DNA of 64,000 bases. It comes from Alkalibacter rhizosphaerae (GTDB taxonomy: Bacteria; Bacillota; Clostridia; Eubacteriales; Alkalibacteraceae). Below the pieces are notes generated by a model. The model was not told the DNA's origin. It did not search any database and worked only from the letters and a program-made list of their open reading frames with translations. The stretch is taken from assembly GCF_017352215.1 (NCBI RefSeq), contig NZ_CP071444.1:1922001-1986000 (forward strand), in the 5' to 3' direction. Made by a program: the position numbers and the translations under genes. Shown here one piece after another: positions 30,840 through 40,933 of the stretch; position 1 is the first letter of the stretch; each line of letters begins with the position of its first letter.

Positions 30840-33800
30840 GTCAATACAACATCGTGGTTTCCACAGAGAAAAGCACGGTTGTTGCCGAGTACGTATCAAC
30901 ATATAATCACACGGGGAAGTACCAGAGCGAGGCCGACTTGGAAAGGGAATTTATCCGGCTGCTTCAGGAACAAGGGTATGACTATTTAAAGATCCATAAC
31001 GAAGCCTCACTGGTCGATAACCTGCGTACCCAGTTGGAGCAACTGAATGGGTACAAGTTTTCCGAGGAAGAATGGAACCGCTTTTTTTCGGAGTGTCTGG
31101 CAAGTCAAAATGAAGGCATCGTGGAAAAGACTCAAAAAATGCAAACGGATCATGTCCAGATCCTTCGACGGGACGATGGATCGACCAAGAACATCTACCT
31201 GATCGACAAGAAGAACATCCACAACAACCAGCTGCAAGTCATCAACCAATATGCAGAATCCCAGGGGAACCATGATACTCGTTACGATGTAACGGTGCTT
31301 GTCAATGGTATTCCTCTTGTTCACATTGAATTGAAGCGACGTGGCGTAGCTATTCGTGAAGCATTCAACCAGATCCGACGCTACCAGAGGGACAGTTTTT
31401 GGGCGGCCAGTGGTTTGTTCGAGTATGTCCAACTCTTCGTCATCTCCAACGGGACCCACACCAAGTATTATTCCAATACGACCCGGGCAAGTCATGTTAA
31501 GGAAAATGCAGATGGGGAGCGAAAGAAAAGTAAAAAGACCAGCAACAGCTTCGAGTTTACTTCCTATTGGGCGGATGCCAACAACAAGGCCATCGCAGAG
31601 CTGGTTGATTTCACCAAGACCTTTATGGCCAAGCATACCCTTTTGAATGTTTTGACCAAGTACTGCGTGCTGACTTCGGAGGATCTGCTTCTCGTCATGC
31701 GGCCATATCAGATCGCGGCAACAGAACGAATCTTGTCCAAAATTCAAATTGCGAACAACTACAAGAAACTGGGAACACTGGAGGCAGGAGGCTATATCTG
31801 GCACACCACCGGAAGTGGGAAGACACTGACTTCCTTTAAGACGGCACAACTGGCGTCGGCTTTGCCCTACGTGGACAAGGTCCTCTTTGTGGTGGACCGT
31901 AAAGACCTGGATTACCAGACAATGAAGGAGTATGACCGATTCCAGAAGGGTGCAGCCAACAGTAATACCTCTACCAGGATCCTTGAAAAACAGCTGGGGG
32001 ATGAGACCTCCCACATCATCATTACCACGATCCAAAAACTGGACAGGTTCATTACCAAAAACAAGGGTCACGCCGTATTCCAAAAACATGTGGTCATCAT
32101 CTTCGACGAATGTCACCGTTCCCAATTTGGCGACATGCACCTGAAGATCATTCGATCCTTCAAGAAATATCATTTGTTTGGTTTTACAGGGACACCCATC
32201 TTTGCAGCCAATTCCAGTTCCGGCGGAAAGCCGAATCTTAAAACCACACCACAAGCCTTTGGCGAGAAACTCCACACCTATACCATTGTTGATGCCATCA
32301 ACGACGGGAATGTTCTGCCTTTCCGCATCGATTACATCAGCACGGTCAAGATGAAAGATCATGTAAAGGACAAGGACGTTTCTTCCATCGACACGGAAAA
32401 CGCCATGGCAGATCCGGAAAGGATCCGGGAGATCGTAGCATATATTTTGGAGCACTTCGATCAGAAGACCAAGCGAAACAGCTTTTATTCCTTGCAGGGA
32501 CAAAGAATGGCCGGATTCAACTCCATCATGGCAGTCAGCTCCATTGCTGTGGCCAAGAAGTATTATACGGAGTTTCGAAAACAGCTGAAGGAGAAGAATC
32601 GGAAACTCAATGTAGCCACGATTTTCAGTTACAGTGCCAACGAAGCGGATCCGGAGGATGTCTTTCCCGATGAAGATTTTGACACAAGTTCCTTGGATCA
32701 AACTTCCCGGGAGTTTCTTGAAGGAGCGATAAAAGACTACAATGCGGATTTCAATGTGAATTTTGACACCTCCGCCGACAAGTTTCCAAACTACTACAAA
32801 GATCTTTCCATGCGGATGAAGGGACGGGAAATCGATCTGTTGATCGTCGTGAACATGTTCTTGACGGGATTTGATGCTACGACCCTGAACACGCTCTGGG
32901 TAGACAAGAACCTTCGTCAACATGGTCTGATCCAGGCATTTTCCAGAACCAACCGGATCCTCAACTCTGTGAAGACTTATGGGAATATTGTATGTTTCCG
33001 TAATCTCCAGGAAGAAACGGACGAGGCCTTCGCCCTTTTTGGCGACAAAGATGCGGAGAGCATCGTTTTACTAAAAAGCTACGATGCCTACTACGACGGA
33101 TTTGATGAACACGGGAAGCATCAATCGGGCTATACGGAACTCATTGCAGACCTGGAACAAAGATTCCCCATTGGTCAATCGATCATCGGTGAGCAAAACA
33201 AGAAGGATTTTATTCGCTTGTTCGGAGCAATATTAAGACTGAAAAACATCTTGACCGCCTTTGACCAATTTGCCGGCAACGAGATACTTAGCGAACGGGA
33301 TTATCAGGATTACCAGAGTGTCTATATTGACCTGTATCAGGAAATGGGTGGGGGCGAAAAGGCAGACAAGGAGAAGATCAACGACGACGTTGTCTTTGAG
33401 ATCGAGCTGATCCGGCAAGTGGAGATCAACATTGATTACATTTTGATGCTGGTGGCTAAGTTCCACGAGACCAATTGTCAGGACAAGAGCATCTTGGTCA
33501 CCATCGACAAGGCAATAGGATCCAGTATGCAGCTACGCAGCAAGAAAGAGCTGATCGAGCATTTTATTGAAAAAGTCAGCATCACGGCCGAAGTAGAAGA
33601 AGCGTGGAAGAAGTTCGTCCACGAGCAGAAGGAAACAGACCTGGAGGCCATCATCAAAGAGGAAAAGCTGAAAGAAGAACAAACGAGAAAGTTCGTGAAC
33701 AACTCTTTTAGAGATGGAACATTGAAAACCACCGGTACGGACATTGACAAGATCCTGCCGCCGGTCTCGCGTTTTGGAGGAGGAAGGGAAGTAAAGAAGC

Positions 33801-33856
33801 AAGGTGTAATCGAGAAGCTGATGAAGTTTTTTGAGAAGTATTTTGGGTTGGTCTAG
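30836..33856 (+). CDS. hsdR: Type I restriction endonuclease subunit R
   Basis: Motor and nuclease subunit of 1006 aa. The PD-(D/E)xK nuclease lies near the N-terminus (VHIELKRRG near residue 162). The SF2 translocase follows: Walker A HTTGSGKT near 322, DECH box near 423, FGFTGTP, and the C-terminal helicase half with VVNMFLTGFDATTLNTLWVDK and IQAFSRTNR. The C-terminal helical region (to FFEKYFGLV) contacts the methylase. It overlaps hsdS by four bases (ATGA), completing the hsdMSR operon. Confidence 0.96.
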   Translation: MSQYNIVVSTEKSTVVAEYVSTYNHTGKYQSEADLEREFIRLLQEQGYDYLKIHNEASLVDNLRTQLEQLNGYKFSEEEWNRFFSECLASQNEGIVEKTQKMQTDHVQILRRDDGSTKNIYLIDKKNIHNNQLQVINQYAESQGNHDTRYDVTVLVNGIPLVHIELKRRGVAIREAFNQIRRYQRDSFWAASGLFEYVQLFVISNGTHTKYYSNTTRASHVKENADGERKKSKKTSNSFEFTSYWADANNKAIAELVDFTKTFMAKHTLLNVLTKYCVLTSEDLLLVMRPYQIAATERILSKIQIANNYKKLGTLEAGGYIWHTTGSGKTLTSFKTAQLASALPYVDKVLFVVDRKDLDYQTMKEYDRFQKGAANSNTSTRILEKQLGDETSHIIITTIQKLDRFITKNKGHAVFQKHVVIIFDECHRSQFGDMHLKIIRSFKKYHLFGFTGTPIFAANSSSGGKPNLKTTPQAFGEKLHTYTIVDAINDGNVLPFRIDYISTVKMKDHVKDKDVSSIDTENAMADPERIREIVAYILEHFDQKTKRNSFYSLQGQRMAGFNSIMAVSSIAVAKKYYTEFRKQLKEKNRKLNVATIFSYSANEADPEDVFPDEDFDTSSLDQTSREFLEGAIKDYNADFNVNFDTSADKFPNYYKDLSMRMKGREIDLLIVVNMFLTGFDATTLNTLWVDKNLRQHGLIQAFSRTNRILNSVKTYGNIVCFRNLQEETDEAFALFGDKDAESIVLLKSYDAYYDGFDEHGKHQSGYTELIADLEQRFPIGQSIIGEQNKKDFIRLFGAILRLKNILTAFDQFAGNEILSERDYQDYQSVYIDLYQEMGGGEKADKEKINDDVVFEIELIRQVEINIDYILMLVAKFHETNCQDKSILVTIDKAIGSSMQLRSKKELIEHFIEKVSITAEVEEAWKKFVHEQKETDLEAIIKEEKLKEEQTRKFVNNSFRDGTLKTTGTDIDKILPPVSRFGGGREVKKQGVIEKLMKFFEKYFGLV

Positions 33857-34478
33857 AAGTGCAGTAGAAGAATTGAATAGAGTTGGAAGTATCCAAGGCC
33901 TTAATCCCATGAAATTGCTTTAAGAAACCAATTTCATGGGATTAAGGCCTATTTAACGTTCGATAAGTGCAAAATATATTTTGCGTAAAGATGTTAAAGA
34001 ATTTGTGCTGAAGAGAAGTTTCAAAATGACGGAATAAAATTCGGAGTTTAATTGGAGTTTACTAAAAAATCTGACTTGAAAAGAAAGGAGTAAGAGTATT
34101 TTGAAAAGTTGGTTTTGATTTTATTCAAGATATTGTTTTGTATAATAACATAGACTAAGATAGCATCATGACAGGATATTGAAGAATGTAGTATTTTAAA
34201 TTAAGTGTAATAAGTATCAATGTTTTAACATGGGGCACAATAATTTGTGCGTTCTTTCTAACTGGCTTTTTTTAATTTTAACCGATAACTAATATTTTAT
34301 TATTTGTTAAATTGGACGAATGTTGCTGTAAAAAGTAGAATGTGTTAAAATTTTCATAATAGCTGTGCAATGGATTACACAGCTTTTTGATCTGTATTCA
34401 ATTATGTGAAAAATATTTGTTATTCGCAAGTTTAGTTTTTAATTAATCTAATGTCAAATGAGACATGGGAGGAATGAC
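33857..34478. other. AT-rich non-coding stretch between hsdR and the PHP-ATPase gene
   Basis: Apart from the long hairpin at its start, the stretch has a terminator-like hairpin at 34361-34384 (AGCTGTG/CACAGCT followed by five T residues). It has no gene to terminate, so it may be a remnant or an attenuator. I see no coding sequence. Confidence 0.5.
33896..33950 (+). terminator. Long hairpin after hsdR
   Basis: A perfect 22-bp stem (AGGCCTTAATCCCATGAAATTG with its complement at 33929-33950) around an 11-base loop, followed by ATTTAAC rather than a T-run. It is longer than most terminators and may be a mobile-repeat remnant. Confidence 0.65.
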
Positions 34479-37292
34479 ATGTACATTAACAGGGGATCAG
34501 AGTGGCGCCGTTGGGAGTTGCATTTACACACACCATTTACCAAAAGGGAAGATCAATATGAGGGAAGAGATGCTGACGAAAAATGGGATAATTTTTATCA
34601 AACTATAAAGAATTACATAGGTGACGCTACCGACCCATTAAAAGATATCGCAGCTATTGCGATTACAGATTATCTATCTATAGCAAATTATTTAAAGGTT
34701 AGAGATGATAAAAGATTGCCAGAATCTGTAAAACTAATTCTACCTAACGTTGAACTTAGAATGCAACCCATTGCTCAAGATTCGCCAATTAATATCCATT
34801 GTATTTTTTCGCCGGGTATTGTGAATCAAATTGAAGATCGATTTTTTTCGAAACTTGAGTTTGAATTTAATGGAAACAAGTACTCGGCCTCAAAGTCACA
34901 ATTAATTAGTTTGGGGCGCGCTTTTGCATTAGATAATAGTTTGCCAGAGGAAGAAGCAGAGTGCTTAGGAAGGTCACAATATGTACTAGAATATGATGTT
35001 TTGTTAAAAATATTTAGAAATGATCAAGAATTACGTAAAAATACGATTATAGCTGTATCAAATAAAACTAATGATGGTGTTTCAGGTACTAGAACTCATA
35101 GCCAATATTTTGAGAGAAATATTTCTCAACTAGAAGCGACTCGTCGTTCAATATATCAGTTTACAGACATGGTTTTTTCAGCGACTCAGTCTGACATTTC
35201 TTATTTTTTAGGTGAACGTGCAGATAGTGAGAATATTGTTAAAGCCAAATGTGGTTCCTTAATGCCGTGCGTTCATGGCAGTGATGCACACACGAATGAA
35301 AAAGTTTTCGAACCTGATGATATGCGATACTGTTGGATAAAATCGGATACCACATTTGAAGGTTTAAAACAAATTTTATTTGAACCCAAGGACCGTGTGA
35401 GAATCAGTTCATCTTATCCTGAGTCAAAACAAAGCTATCATGTAATTGACCGTGTGGAAATTGATGGTAATGCAAATTTTTCACCTGAGCCGATTTATTT
35501 TAATGAGAATTTGACTTGTGTAATCGGTGGAAAATCTACAGGTAAGTCCTTATTGCTTCATAATATTGCTTTGGCAATAGACAAAGAACAGGTTAAGGAT
35601 AAAGAAGAAACTGTTGTAACAAATGTAAAAGCAATTTCTGGGTTTAAAGTATATTGGAGAGATGGAATATGTAGTGACGGAATCAATAAACTGCGAAAAA
35701 TTGTTTACATTCCTCAAACATACTTAAATAGATTAAGTGATGAAAAAGAAGAAACTACTGAAATTGACAATATAGTTCAAGGTGTTGTTTTACAGGATAG
35801 AGAATTAAAAAAATTGCATGAAAATATGGTTGATGGCATTCTAAGACATAAGCGATTAATAGCGCAGACCATAGTAGACTTTATGCAAACTGTTAAAAAA
35901 CGAGATGAATTATTTGATAATAAAATGGAAATTGGTGATAAGGAAGGAATAAATCAAGTTATCAATAAATTGTCAAAAGAATTGGAACTTTTATCGATAG
36001 ATTGTGATATTAAAGATGGTGAAGTTCAAACTTATCAAAATGCCATTGAAGAAGTTAATCATATTCAACTTCGCTTACAAAATATTGGAATAGAGAAAAA
36101 TCAAATTAAAGCATTAGAAACAGTTCTACAAAAGATAGATTTAAACTATAATTCTATTTCTGAATTTGAAGAAGAATTCGACGATGCAATTAAAAGGATT
36201 CAAGATGAAGCTGATAACCAATGGCTAGTTGAGAAAAGTGGACTTGTAGAAAAAATGGAAATAAAGATAGCAGAATTGAAGCAAGATTTGAAAAATTTTA
36301 CTATAAAAATTGAGAATCTCAGACCTAAGATGGAAGCTAATGAGAGGTTAAGTAAGATTTCTGATTCGATAGTTATCGAGAAAGAAAAGATGAATAAAAT
36401 ACTTAAATTAGATAATGAGTTAGAAAAAATTAATAAATTATTCGAATCACAATTAAATTTACTTATAAACTCATTTGAAACCTATAAAGGTTATTATAAA
36501 AGTTATATAGATGGTGCAAATAGAAGCTTTGTATCCCCCACAGAGGACCTTGAGTTTAGAGCTAGTTGCGTCTTTAGAGCGGAACAGTTTTCAGAGAAAA
36601 TATTGGAGATTTTAGACAATAGATCGATTGCAAGATTTAAAAGTATAAATTTTCATAAAATCTCTGAAGCAGACTTTATGATGCACGAAAAGGTAAAGTC
36701 TTTTATAGAATCACTAATTGCTAACTCATCTGAAACACTCAAACTAAAAAATAATAATACTCTTGAATCAGCTTTTAAAGATATTTTTTCTAATTGGTAC
36801 AATGTCGATTATATTGTAAAAATGGACAATGACAGCATTGAAGAGATGTCTCCAGGAAAGAAAGCTTTAGTATTATTAAGGTTGCTAATAAGTCTTGCTG
36901 AAAGCAAATGTCCCATTCTAATTGATCAACCAGAAGATGATCTCGATAATCGATCTATATTTGATGAACTCATTTGTTTTATTAAAGCAAAGAAGATTGA
37001 CCGACAAATAATTATGGCAACTCATAATGCAAACATTGTTCTTGGTGGAGATGCAGAACTTGTTATAGTTGCAAATCAACGAGGATCAAAGTCATCTAAT
37101 AATATGTATCGTTTCGAATATAGGGGTGGTTCGATAGAAGACAATTTACCAGTCAAAGATGATAATGGAAATATTAAAGGTGGAATACTAAATCAAAAAG
37201 GTATACAAACTCATATTTGTGAAATTCTCGAAGGCGGAAAACAAGCATTTGATTTGCGCAAAAGCAAGTATCGTTTTGATAATTTTGAATAG
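34479..37292 (+). CDS. PHP-domain / SMC-like AAA ATPase (TrlF-like), candidate defence protein
   Basis: Protein of 937 aa from the ATG at 34479 (GGGAGGA five bases upstream; an ATG at 34458 is in frame but lacks a site). The N-terminus is a PHP-type metal-dependent hydrolase: WELHLHTPF near residue 12, AITDY, and HGSDAH near 266. An ATPase of SMC/RecN type follows: Walker A GGKSTGKSLL near 350, a long coiled coil (about 440-680), a signature-like MSPGKKALVLLRLL near 790, Walker B PILIDQPEDDLDN near 810 and MATHNANIV near 844. As far as I recall, such fusions are called TrlF family. The gene is much more AT-rich than its flanks and sits beside a type I RM system, so anti-phage function is likely but unproven. 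Confidence 0.88.
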   Translation: MYINRGSEWRRWELHLHTPFTKREDQYEGRDADEKWDNFYQTIKNYIGDATDPLKDIAAIAITDYLSIANYLKVRDDKRLPESVKLILPNVELRMQPIAQDSPINIHCIFSPGIVNQIEDRFFSKLEFEFNGNKYSASKSQLISLGRAFALDNSLPEEEAECLGRSQYVLEYDVLLKIFRNDQELRKNTIIAVSNKTNDGVSGTRTHSQYFERNISQLEATRRSIYQFTDMVFSATQSDISYFLGERADSENIVKAKCGSLMPCVHGSDAHTNEKVFEPDDMRYCWIKSDTTFEGLKQILFEPKDRVRISSSYPESKQSYHVIDRVEIDGNANFSPEPIYFNENLTCVIGGKSTGKSLLLHNIALAIDKEQVKDKEETVVTNVKAISGFKVYWRDGICSDGINKLRKIVYIPQTYLNRLSDEKEETTEIDNIVQGVVLQDRELKKLHENMVDGILRHKRLIAQTIVDFMQTVKKRDELFDNKMEIGDKEGINQVINKLSKELELLSIDCDIKDGEVQTYQNAIEEVNHIQLRLQNIGIEKNQIKALETVLQKIDLNYNSISEFEEEFDDAIKRIQDEADNQWLVEKSGLVEKMEIKIAELKQDLKNFTIKIENLRPKMEANERLSKISDSIVIEKEKMNKILKLDNELEKINKLFESQLNLLINSFETYKGYYKSYIDGANRSFVSPTEDLEFRASCVFRAEQFSEKILEILDNRSIARFKSINFHKISEADFMMHEKVKSFIESLIANSSETLKLKNNNTLESAFKDIFSNWYNVDYIVKMDNDSIEEMSPGKKALVLLRLLISLAESKCPILIDQPEDDLDNRSIFDELICFIKAKKIDRQIIMATHNANIVLGGDAELVIVANQRGSKSSNNMYRFEYRGGSIEDNLPVKDDNGNIKGGILNQKGIQTHICEILEGGKQAFDLRKSKYRFDNFE

Positions 37293-37484
37293 AAAATCAG
37301 ATTCGGAGTAGATTATATTCTAATATTTTTAAGGTTTCTAATAATATTTATTATTCTTGATTTTTTAGCTTTGTTCAAGCTCGACAAAGAATAAATTGTA
37401 TTTATACCGACTCCGTGATATAAGTAAAAATGAGCACGTTCATTTTTTGACAAGTACATGTTTCCAAGGAAAGGGAGGAGTCCA

Positions 37485-39371
37485 TTGAAAAAGTACGAAA
37501 GCATTTTGCAACCCATCAAGATCGGGAACCTTTGGGTGAAAAACCGGATCGAATCATCACCTGCAGAGCCTTTTTTGGCCACGAAAGACGGATTGGTGTC
37601 GGAGGAATTCATCGAATGGCACAAGACCATGGCCAAAGGTGGAGCGGGGATCGTCACCATCGGGGACAGCCCCATCAATGCAGAGTATGCTGCAGAATCC
37701 AAGTATGTCATCGACCTGTCCAACAACGACGTATGCAATGGACTCTTTCGCTTGACGGAAGTGATCCACCGCTACGGTGCAGCGGCGTCCATCGAGCTGA
37801 ACCTTAGGACCCATTACACCCCGACGGATATGACCCTGGAAGAGATCGCCCAGGTGAAAAAAGATTTTGTGGAAGCGGCATACCGCTGCAAGATGTCCGG
37901 ATTCGACATGATCATGGTCCACGGAGGACATGGCCATTTGGTGGCCCAATTCTTTTCTCCGGAATACAACAAGCGGACAGACCATTACGGGGCGGACACC
38001 ATGGAGAATCGAAGCCGTTTCGCCATGGAACTGTTGGATGAGATCCGCGACCGCATTGGGCCGGACATGCCCATCGAATACCGGATCAGCGGCCATGAAA
38101 AACATGAAAACTCCGTTAAAACTGAAGACGTCATCGAATTTGTCAAAAGGATCGAAGACAAGATCGACTTGATCCATGTTTCCGCAGGAGACTTGTACCG
38201 GTTGGAAACGGTAAAATACATGATCCAGCCATCTTATGTTCCCCGTGGAGGGAATGTACACCTGGCGGAGCAGTTCAAAAAAGCATTGTCCATACCGGTG
38301 ACCACCGTTGGTTCCATCGATCTGGACATGGCGGAAGACATCGTCGCCCAGGGGAAAGCCGACGTGGTGGCCATGATCCGCTCCTTTATAGCGGAGCCGG
38401 ACCTGATCGTAAAAGCCATGAAGGGGGAAGGGGAGCTGGTTCGACCCTGCATCCGATGTTCCGAATGCACCAACAATTTCCCCCACTTGTACAATCTGCC
38501 CATTCGCTGCTCCGTCAATCCATTGACCGGGCGGGAGGCGGAATTCAAGAACCATCCAAAACCGGAGGTGTTGAAGAAGGTCGTTATAGTAGGGGGAGGA
38601 CCTGCCGGTCTGGAAGCGGCGCGACGAGCAGCCGGTCAAGGACACCAAGTGGTGCTCTTTGAGAAGGACCAGGAGCTGGGAGGCGTCCTTTCCATCGCAG
38701 CTGCCGGACCCTTGAAGACGGATGTGAAAAAGTACCTGGACTGGACCAGGAACACCATGAAGGATCCCAAAAACATCCAGGTTCGTTTGGGAGAAGAAGC
38801 AACCAGGGAAAAAGTGCTGGCGGAAAACCCGGACGTAGTCATCGTTGCTGTAGGCTCCGAACCCATCGTCCCCGAACTTCCCGGCATCCACGGCGAAAAT
38901 GTCATGTGGGCGGGAGATGTGGATCTTGGCGTTGCAAAGACCGGAGACCGGGTGATCATTGCCGGCGCCGGCCTGACAGGTTGTGAAACGGCTTACACCC
39001 TTGCCAAGGAAGGCAAAAAAGTACAGATCATCGACCGGATGCCCATGAAAAATCTTTATAACGGCGTACCGGGACTAAGCATCGGCACCCTCATGGGATA
39101 TTTACAGGAAGAAGGGGTAGAGCTTCTCTACGAAACAGCATTGGAGGAAGTGAATTCCGATGGAGCGGTGGTCCGATCGAAGGATGGAACCATAACCACC
39201 ATGCCCTGCGACAGTGTGGTCCTGTCCCTGGGAGTCAAACCTAAAAGGGAAGTCATGGACCAATTTGTCAAAACGGCAGAGGATGTTCGATTCATTGGAG
39301 ACTGCAACAACAAAAGCGGTACCATCCTTCAGGCAACCTACGAAGGATTCATGGCGGCCATGATGATCTAA
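37485..39371 (+). CDS. Enoate-reductase/old-yellow-enzyme family NADH:flavin oxidoreductase
   Basis: Large flavoenzyme of 628 aa. The start is TTG at 37485, behind AAGGGAGGAG; the upstream ATG at 37458 has no site. Residues 1-330 form the FMN TIM barrel (KIGNLWVKNRIESSP, MVHGGHGHLVAQFFSPEYNKRTDHYG). A Fe-S cluster motif follows (CIRCSECTNNFPHLYNLPIRC), then an FAD domain (VVIVGGGPAGLEAARRAA) and a second nucleotide-binding fold (VIIAGAGLTGCETAYTLA). This is the layout of 2-enoate reductase, 2,4-dienoyl-CoA reductase and bile-acid BaiCD enzymes. The substrate is unknown. Confidence 0.93.
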   Translation: MKKYESILQPIKIGNLWVKNRIESSPAEPFLATKDGLVSEEFIEWHKTMAKGGAGIVTIGDSPINAEYAAESKYVIDLSNNDVCNGLFRLTEVIHRYGAAASIELNLRTHYTPTDMTLEEIAQVKKDFVEAAYRCKMSGFDMIMVHGGHGHLVAQFFSPEYNKRTDHYGADTMENRSRFAMELLDEIRDRIGPDMPIEYRISGHEKHENSVKTEDVIEFVKRIEDKIDLIHVSAGDLYRLETVKYMIQPSYVPRGGNVHLAEQFKKALSIPVTTVGSIDLDMAEDIVAQGKADVVAMIRSFIAEPDLIVKAMKGEGELVRPCIRCSECTNNFPHLYNLPIRCSVNPLTGREAEFKNHPKPEVLKKVVIVGGGPAGLEAARRAAGQGHQVVLFEKDQELGGVLSIAAAGPLKTDVKKYLDWTRNTMKDPKNIQVRLGEEATREKVLAENPDVVIVAVGSEPIVPELPGIHGENVMWAGDVDLGVAKTGDRVIIAGAGLTGCETAYTLAKEGKKVQIIDRMPMKNLYNGVPGLSIGTLMGYLQEEGVELLYETALEEVNSDGAVVRSKDGTITTMPCDSVVLSLGVKPKREVMDQFVKTAEDVRFIGDCNNKSGTILQATYEGFMAAMMI

Positions 39372-39386
39372 AGTTAGATAGGAAGA

Positions 39387-39412
39387 CAGGCAGGTGCACA
39401 CGCACCTGCCTG
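39387..39412. terminator. Bidirectional terminator between convergent genes
   Basis: CAGGCAGGTGC and GCACCTGCCTG form an 11-bp stem around ACAC, followed by TTTTG on the plus strand; the enoate reductase and deacetylase genes converge here. Confidence 0.85.
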
Positions 39413-39420
39413 TTTTGTTG

Positions 39421-40653
39421 TTATTGCGGGATCACCAGTACCTGTCCTACGTAAATGAGATTCACGTTGGTGATCTTGTTGGTCGTGGCGATGGCCTGGA
39501 TGGTCACATCGTATTTGTTGGCAATGGCCCACAAGGTGTCGCCTGCTTTCACGGTGTATTTTACCGTTGGAGTCGGGGTCGGAGTAGGAGTAGGCGTTGG
39601 TGCAGGTGTGGTGGATGGAATGGTCAAAACCTGCCCTACGTAAATGAGGTTTACATTGGTGATCTTGCTGGCAGTAGCGATGGCTTGTATGGTGACGTTG
39701 TATTTGTTGGCGATGGCCCACAGGGTATCGCCTGCCTTTACGGTGTATTTTATTGTCGGACTTGGTGTTGGTGTCGGAGTAGGTGCAGGCGTTGGTGTGG
39801 TGCCTGGTATGATGAGGACCTGTCCTACATAGATGAGGTTGGTGTTGGTGATCTTGTTGGCAGTGGCGATGGCTTGTATGGTGACGTTGTATTTGTTGGC
39901 GATGGCCCACAGGGTGTCACCGGCTTTGACCACATACGTGGTGCCGGTAGAGGCTCCCAGCAGTTCTGATAGGGTCACCAGCTTGTATCCTTGGGATTTC
40001 AGCTGGGTGATGATCCCGGGGAGGGCAGCTGGAGTGTTGACGGCCCCTTCGCCCACGTGCATGAGAACGATGGCGCCGTTGCCGGCCTTGTCCATGACTC
40101 GTTGGGTGATGGCCGAAGTGGAATCGCCCCTCCAGTCAATGGTGTCCACCGTCCAGTGGATGGTCTTCCCATACCCGGCACTGCCCACAGAAGCCAGTAC
40201 GCTGGCATTGTAGTATCCGTAGGGTGGTCGGAAATAGGGTTTGGTGGATTTGCCGGTTATATCAAGGATCAAATTGTCGCATTTTTGAAGTTCCGCTGCG
40301 ATCTGCGTAGAAGTCAGTTTTGTGAAATCGGGATGGGAATAGGAGTGATTGCCAAGCTCGTGGCCTGCCTTGTAGATATCGGCGATCCACGTTGGATGGT
40401 CTTCTGCCGCTTTGCCAGTGATAAAGAATGTGGACTTGACGCTGTGGTTCTTCAAAATATCCAGCACTACAGGGATGTTTTCACCGTCGGATCCGTCATC
40501 GAAGGTAAGTGCCATCATCTTTTGAGTGGTGTTGACCCGGGATATGAGCTGTGAGTCGGCTGCCAGGACCGGATTCATCGTGACTAAGATGAAGATCGCG
40601 ATCAAGGTCATAACGACAATGGATCCTCGGACTTTTCTGATTTTATCGATCAT
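39421..40653 (-). CDS. Polysaccharide deacetylase with three LysM repeats
   Basis: Secreted cell-wall enzyme of 410 aa, from the ATG at 40653 behind GAGGTGG. A signal segment (VVMTLIAIFILVTMNPVLAADS) leads to a NodB-type deacetylase with MALTFDDGSDGEN (metal aspartates), HELGNHSYSHPD (metal histidines) and YFRPPYGYYN. Three nearly identical LysM domains follow (YTVKAGDTLWAIANKYNVT type), joined by Thr/Pro linkers. It probably removes N-acetyl groups from peptidoglycan or a related glycan while bound by LysM. The DNA of the three repeats is nearly identical, so copy number may vary. Confidence 0.95.
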   Translation of the reverse strand: MIDKIRKVRGSIVVMTLIAIFILVTMNPVLAADSQLISRVNTTQKMMALTFDDGSDGENIPVVLDILKNHSVKSTFFITGKAAEDHPTWIADIYKAGHELGNHSYSHPDFTKLTSTQIAAELQKCDNLILDITGKSTKPYFRPPYGYYNASVLASVGSAGYGKTIHWTVDTIDWRGDSTSAITQRVMDKAGNGAIVLMHVGEGAVNTPAALPGIITQLKSQGYKLVTLSELLGASTGTTYVVKAGDTLWAIANKYNVTIQAIATANKITNTNLIYVGQVLIIPGTTPTPAPTPTPTPSPTIKYTVKAGDTLWAIANKYNVTIQAIATASKITNVNLIYVGQVLTIPSTTPAPTPTPTPTPTPTVKYTVKAGDTLWAIANKYDVTIQAIATTNKITNVNLIYVGQVLVIPQ

Positions 40654-40933
40654 GTTTTCCACCTCATTTTTCATGGATCGATCAGCCAATGGTTCTAAAA
40701 ATCAAGATTCCACCACACCTTATATTTACCACTTTCCACCACGGATAAACCGTTTGCGGAGTTTATGGATCGATGTATTATGGCATGTCATCAATAATTA
40801 TAAAATTATAAATAATTTCAAGAAGGAGTTGACTTTATACGCGTTTGATGGTATTGTTCTTGTATAAAAATAAATATATATTAGATTGGTACTAATTTTT
40901 TGTCAAAATTCAATATAGAGGAGTTGTAGAAAA

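Noticed and set aside
31007-32923. A 638-codon open frame on the minus strand
   Set aside because: Antisense to hsdR, whose helicase and nuclease motifs are clear.
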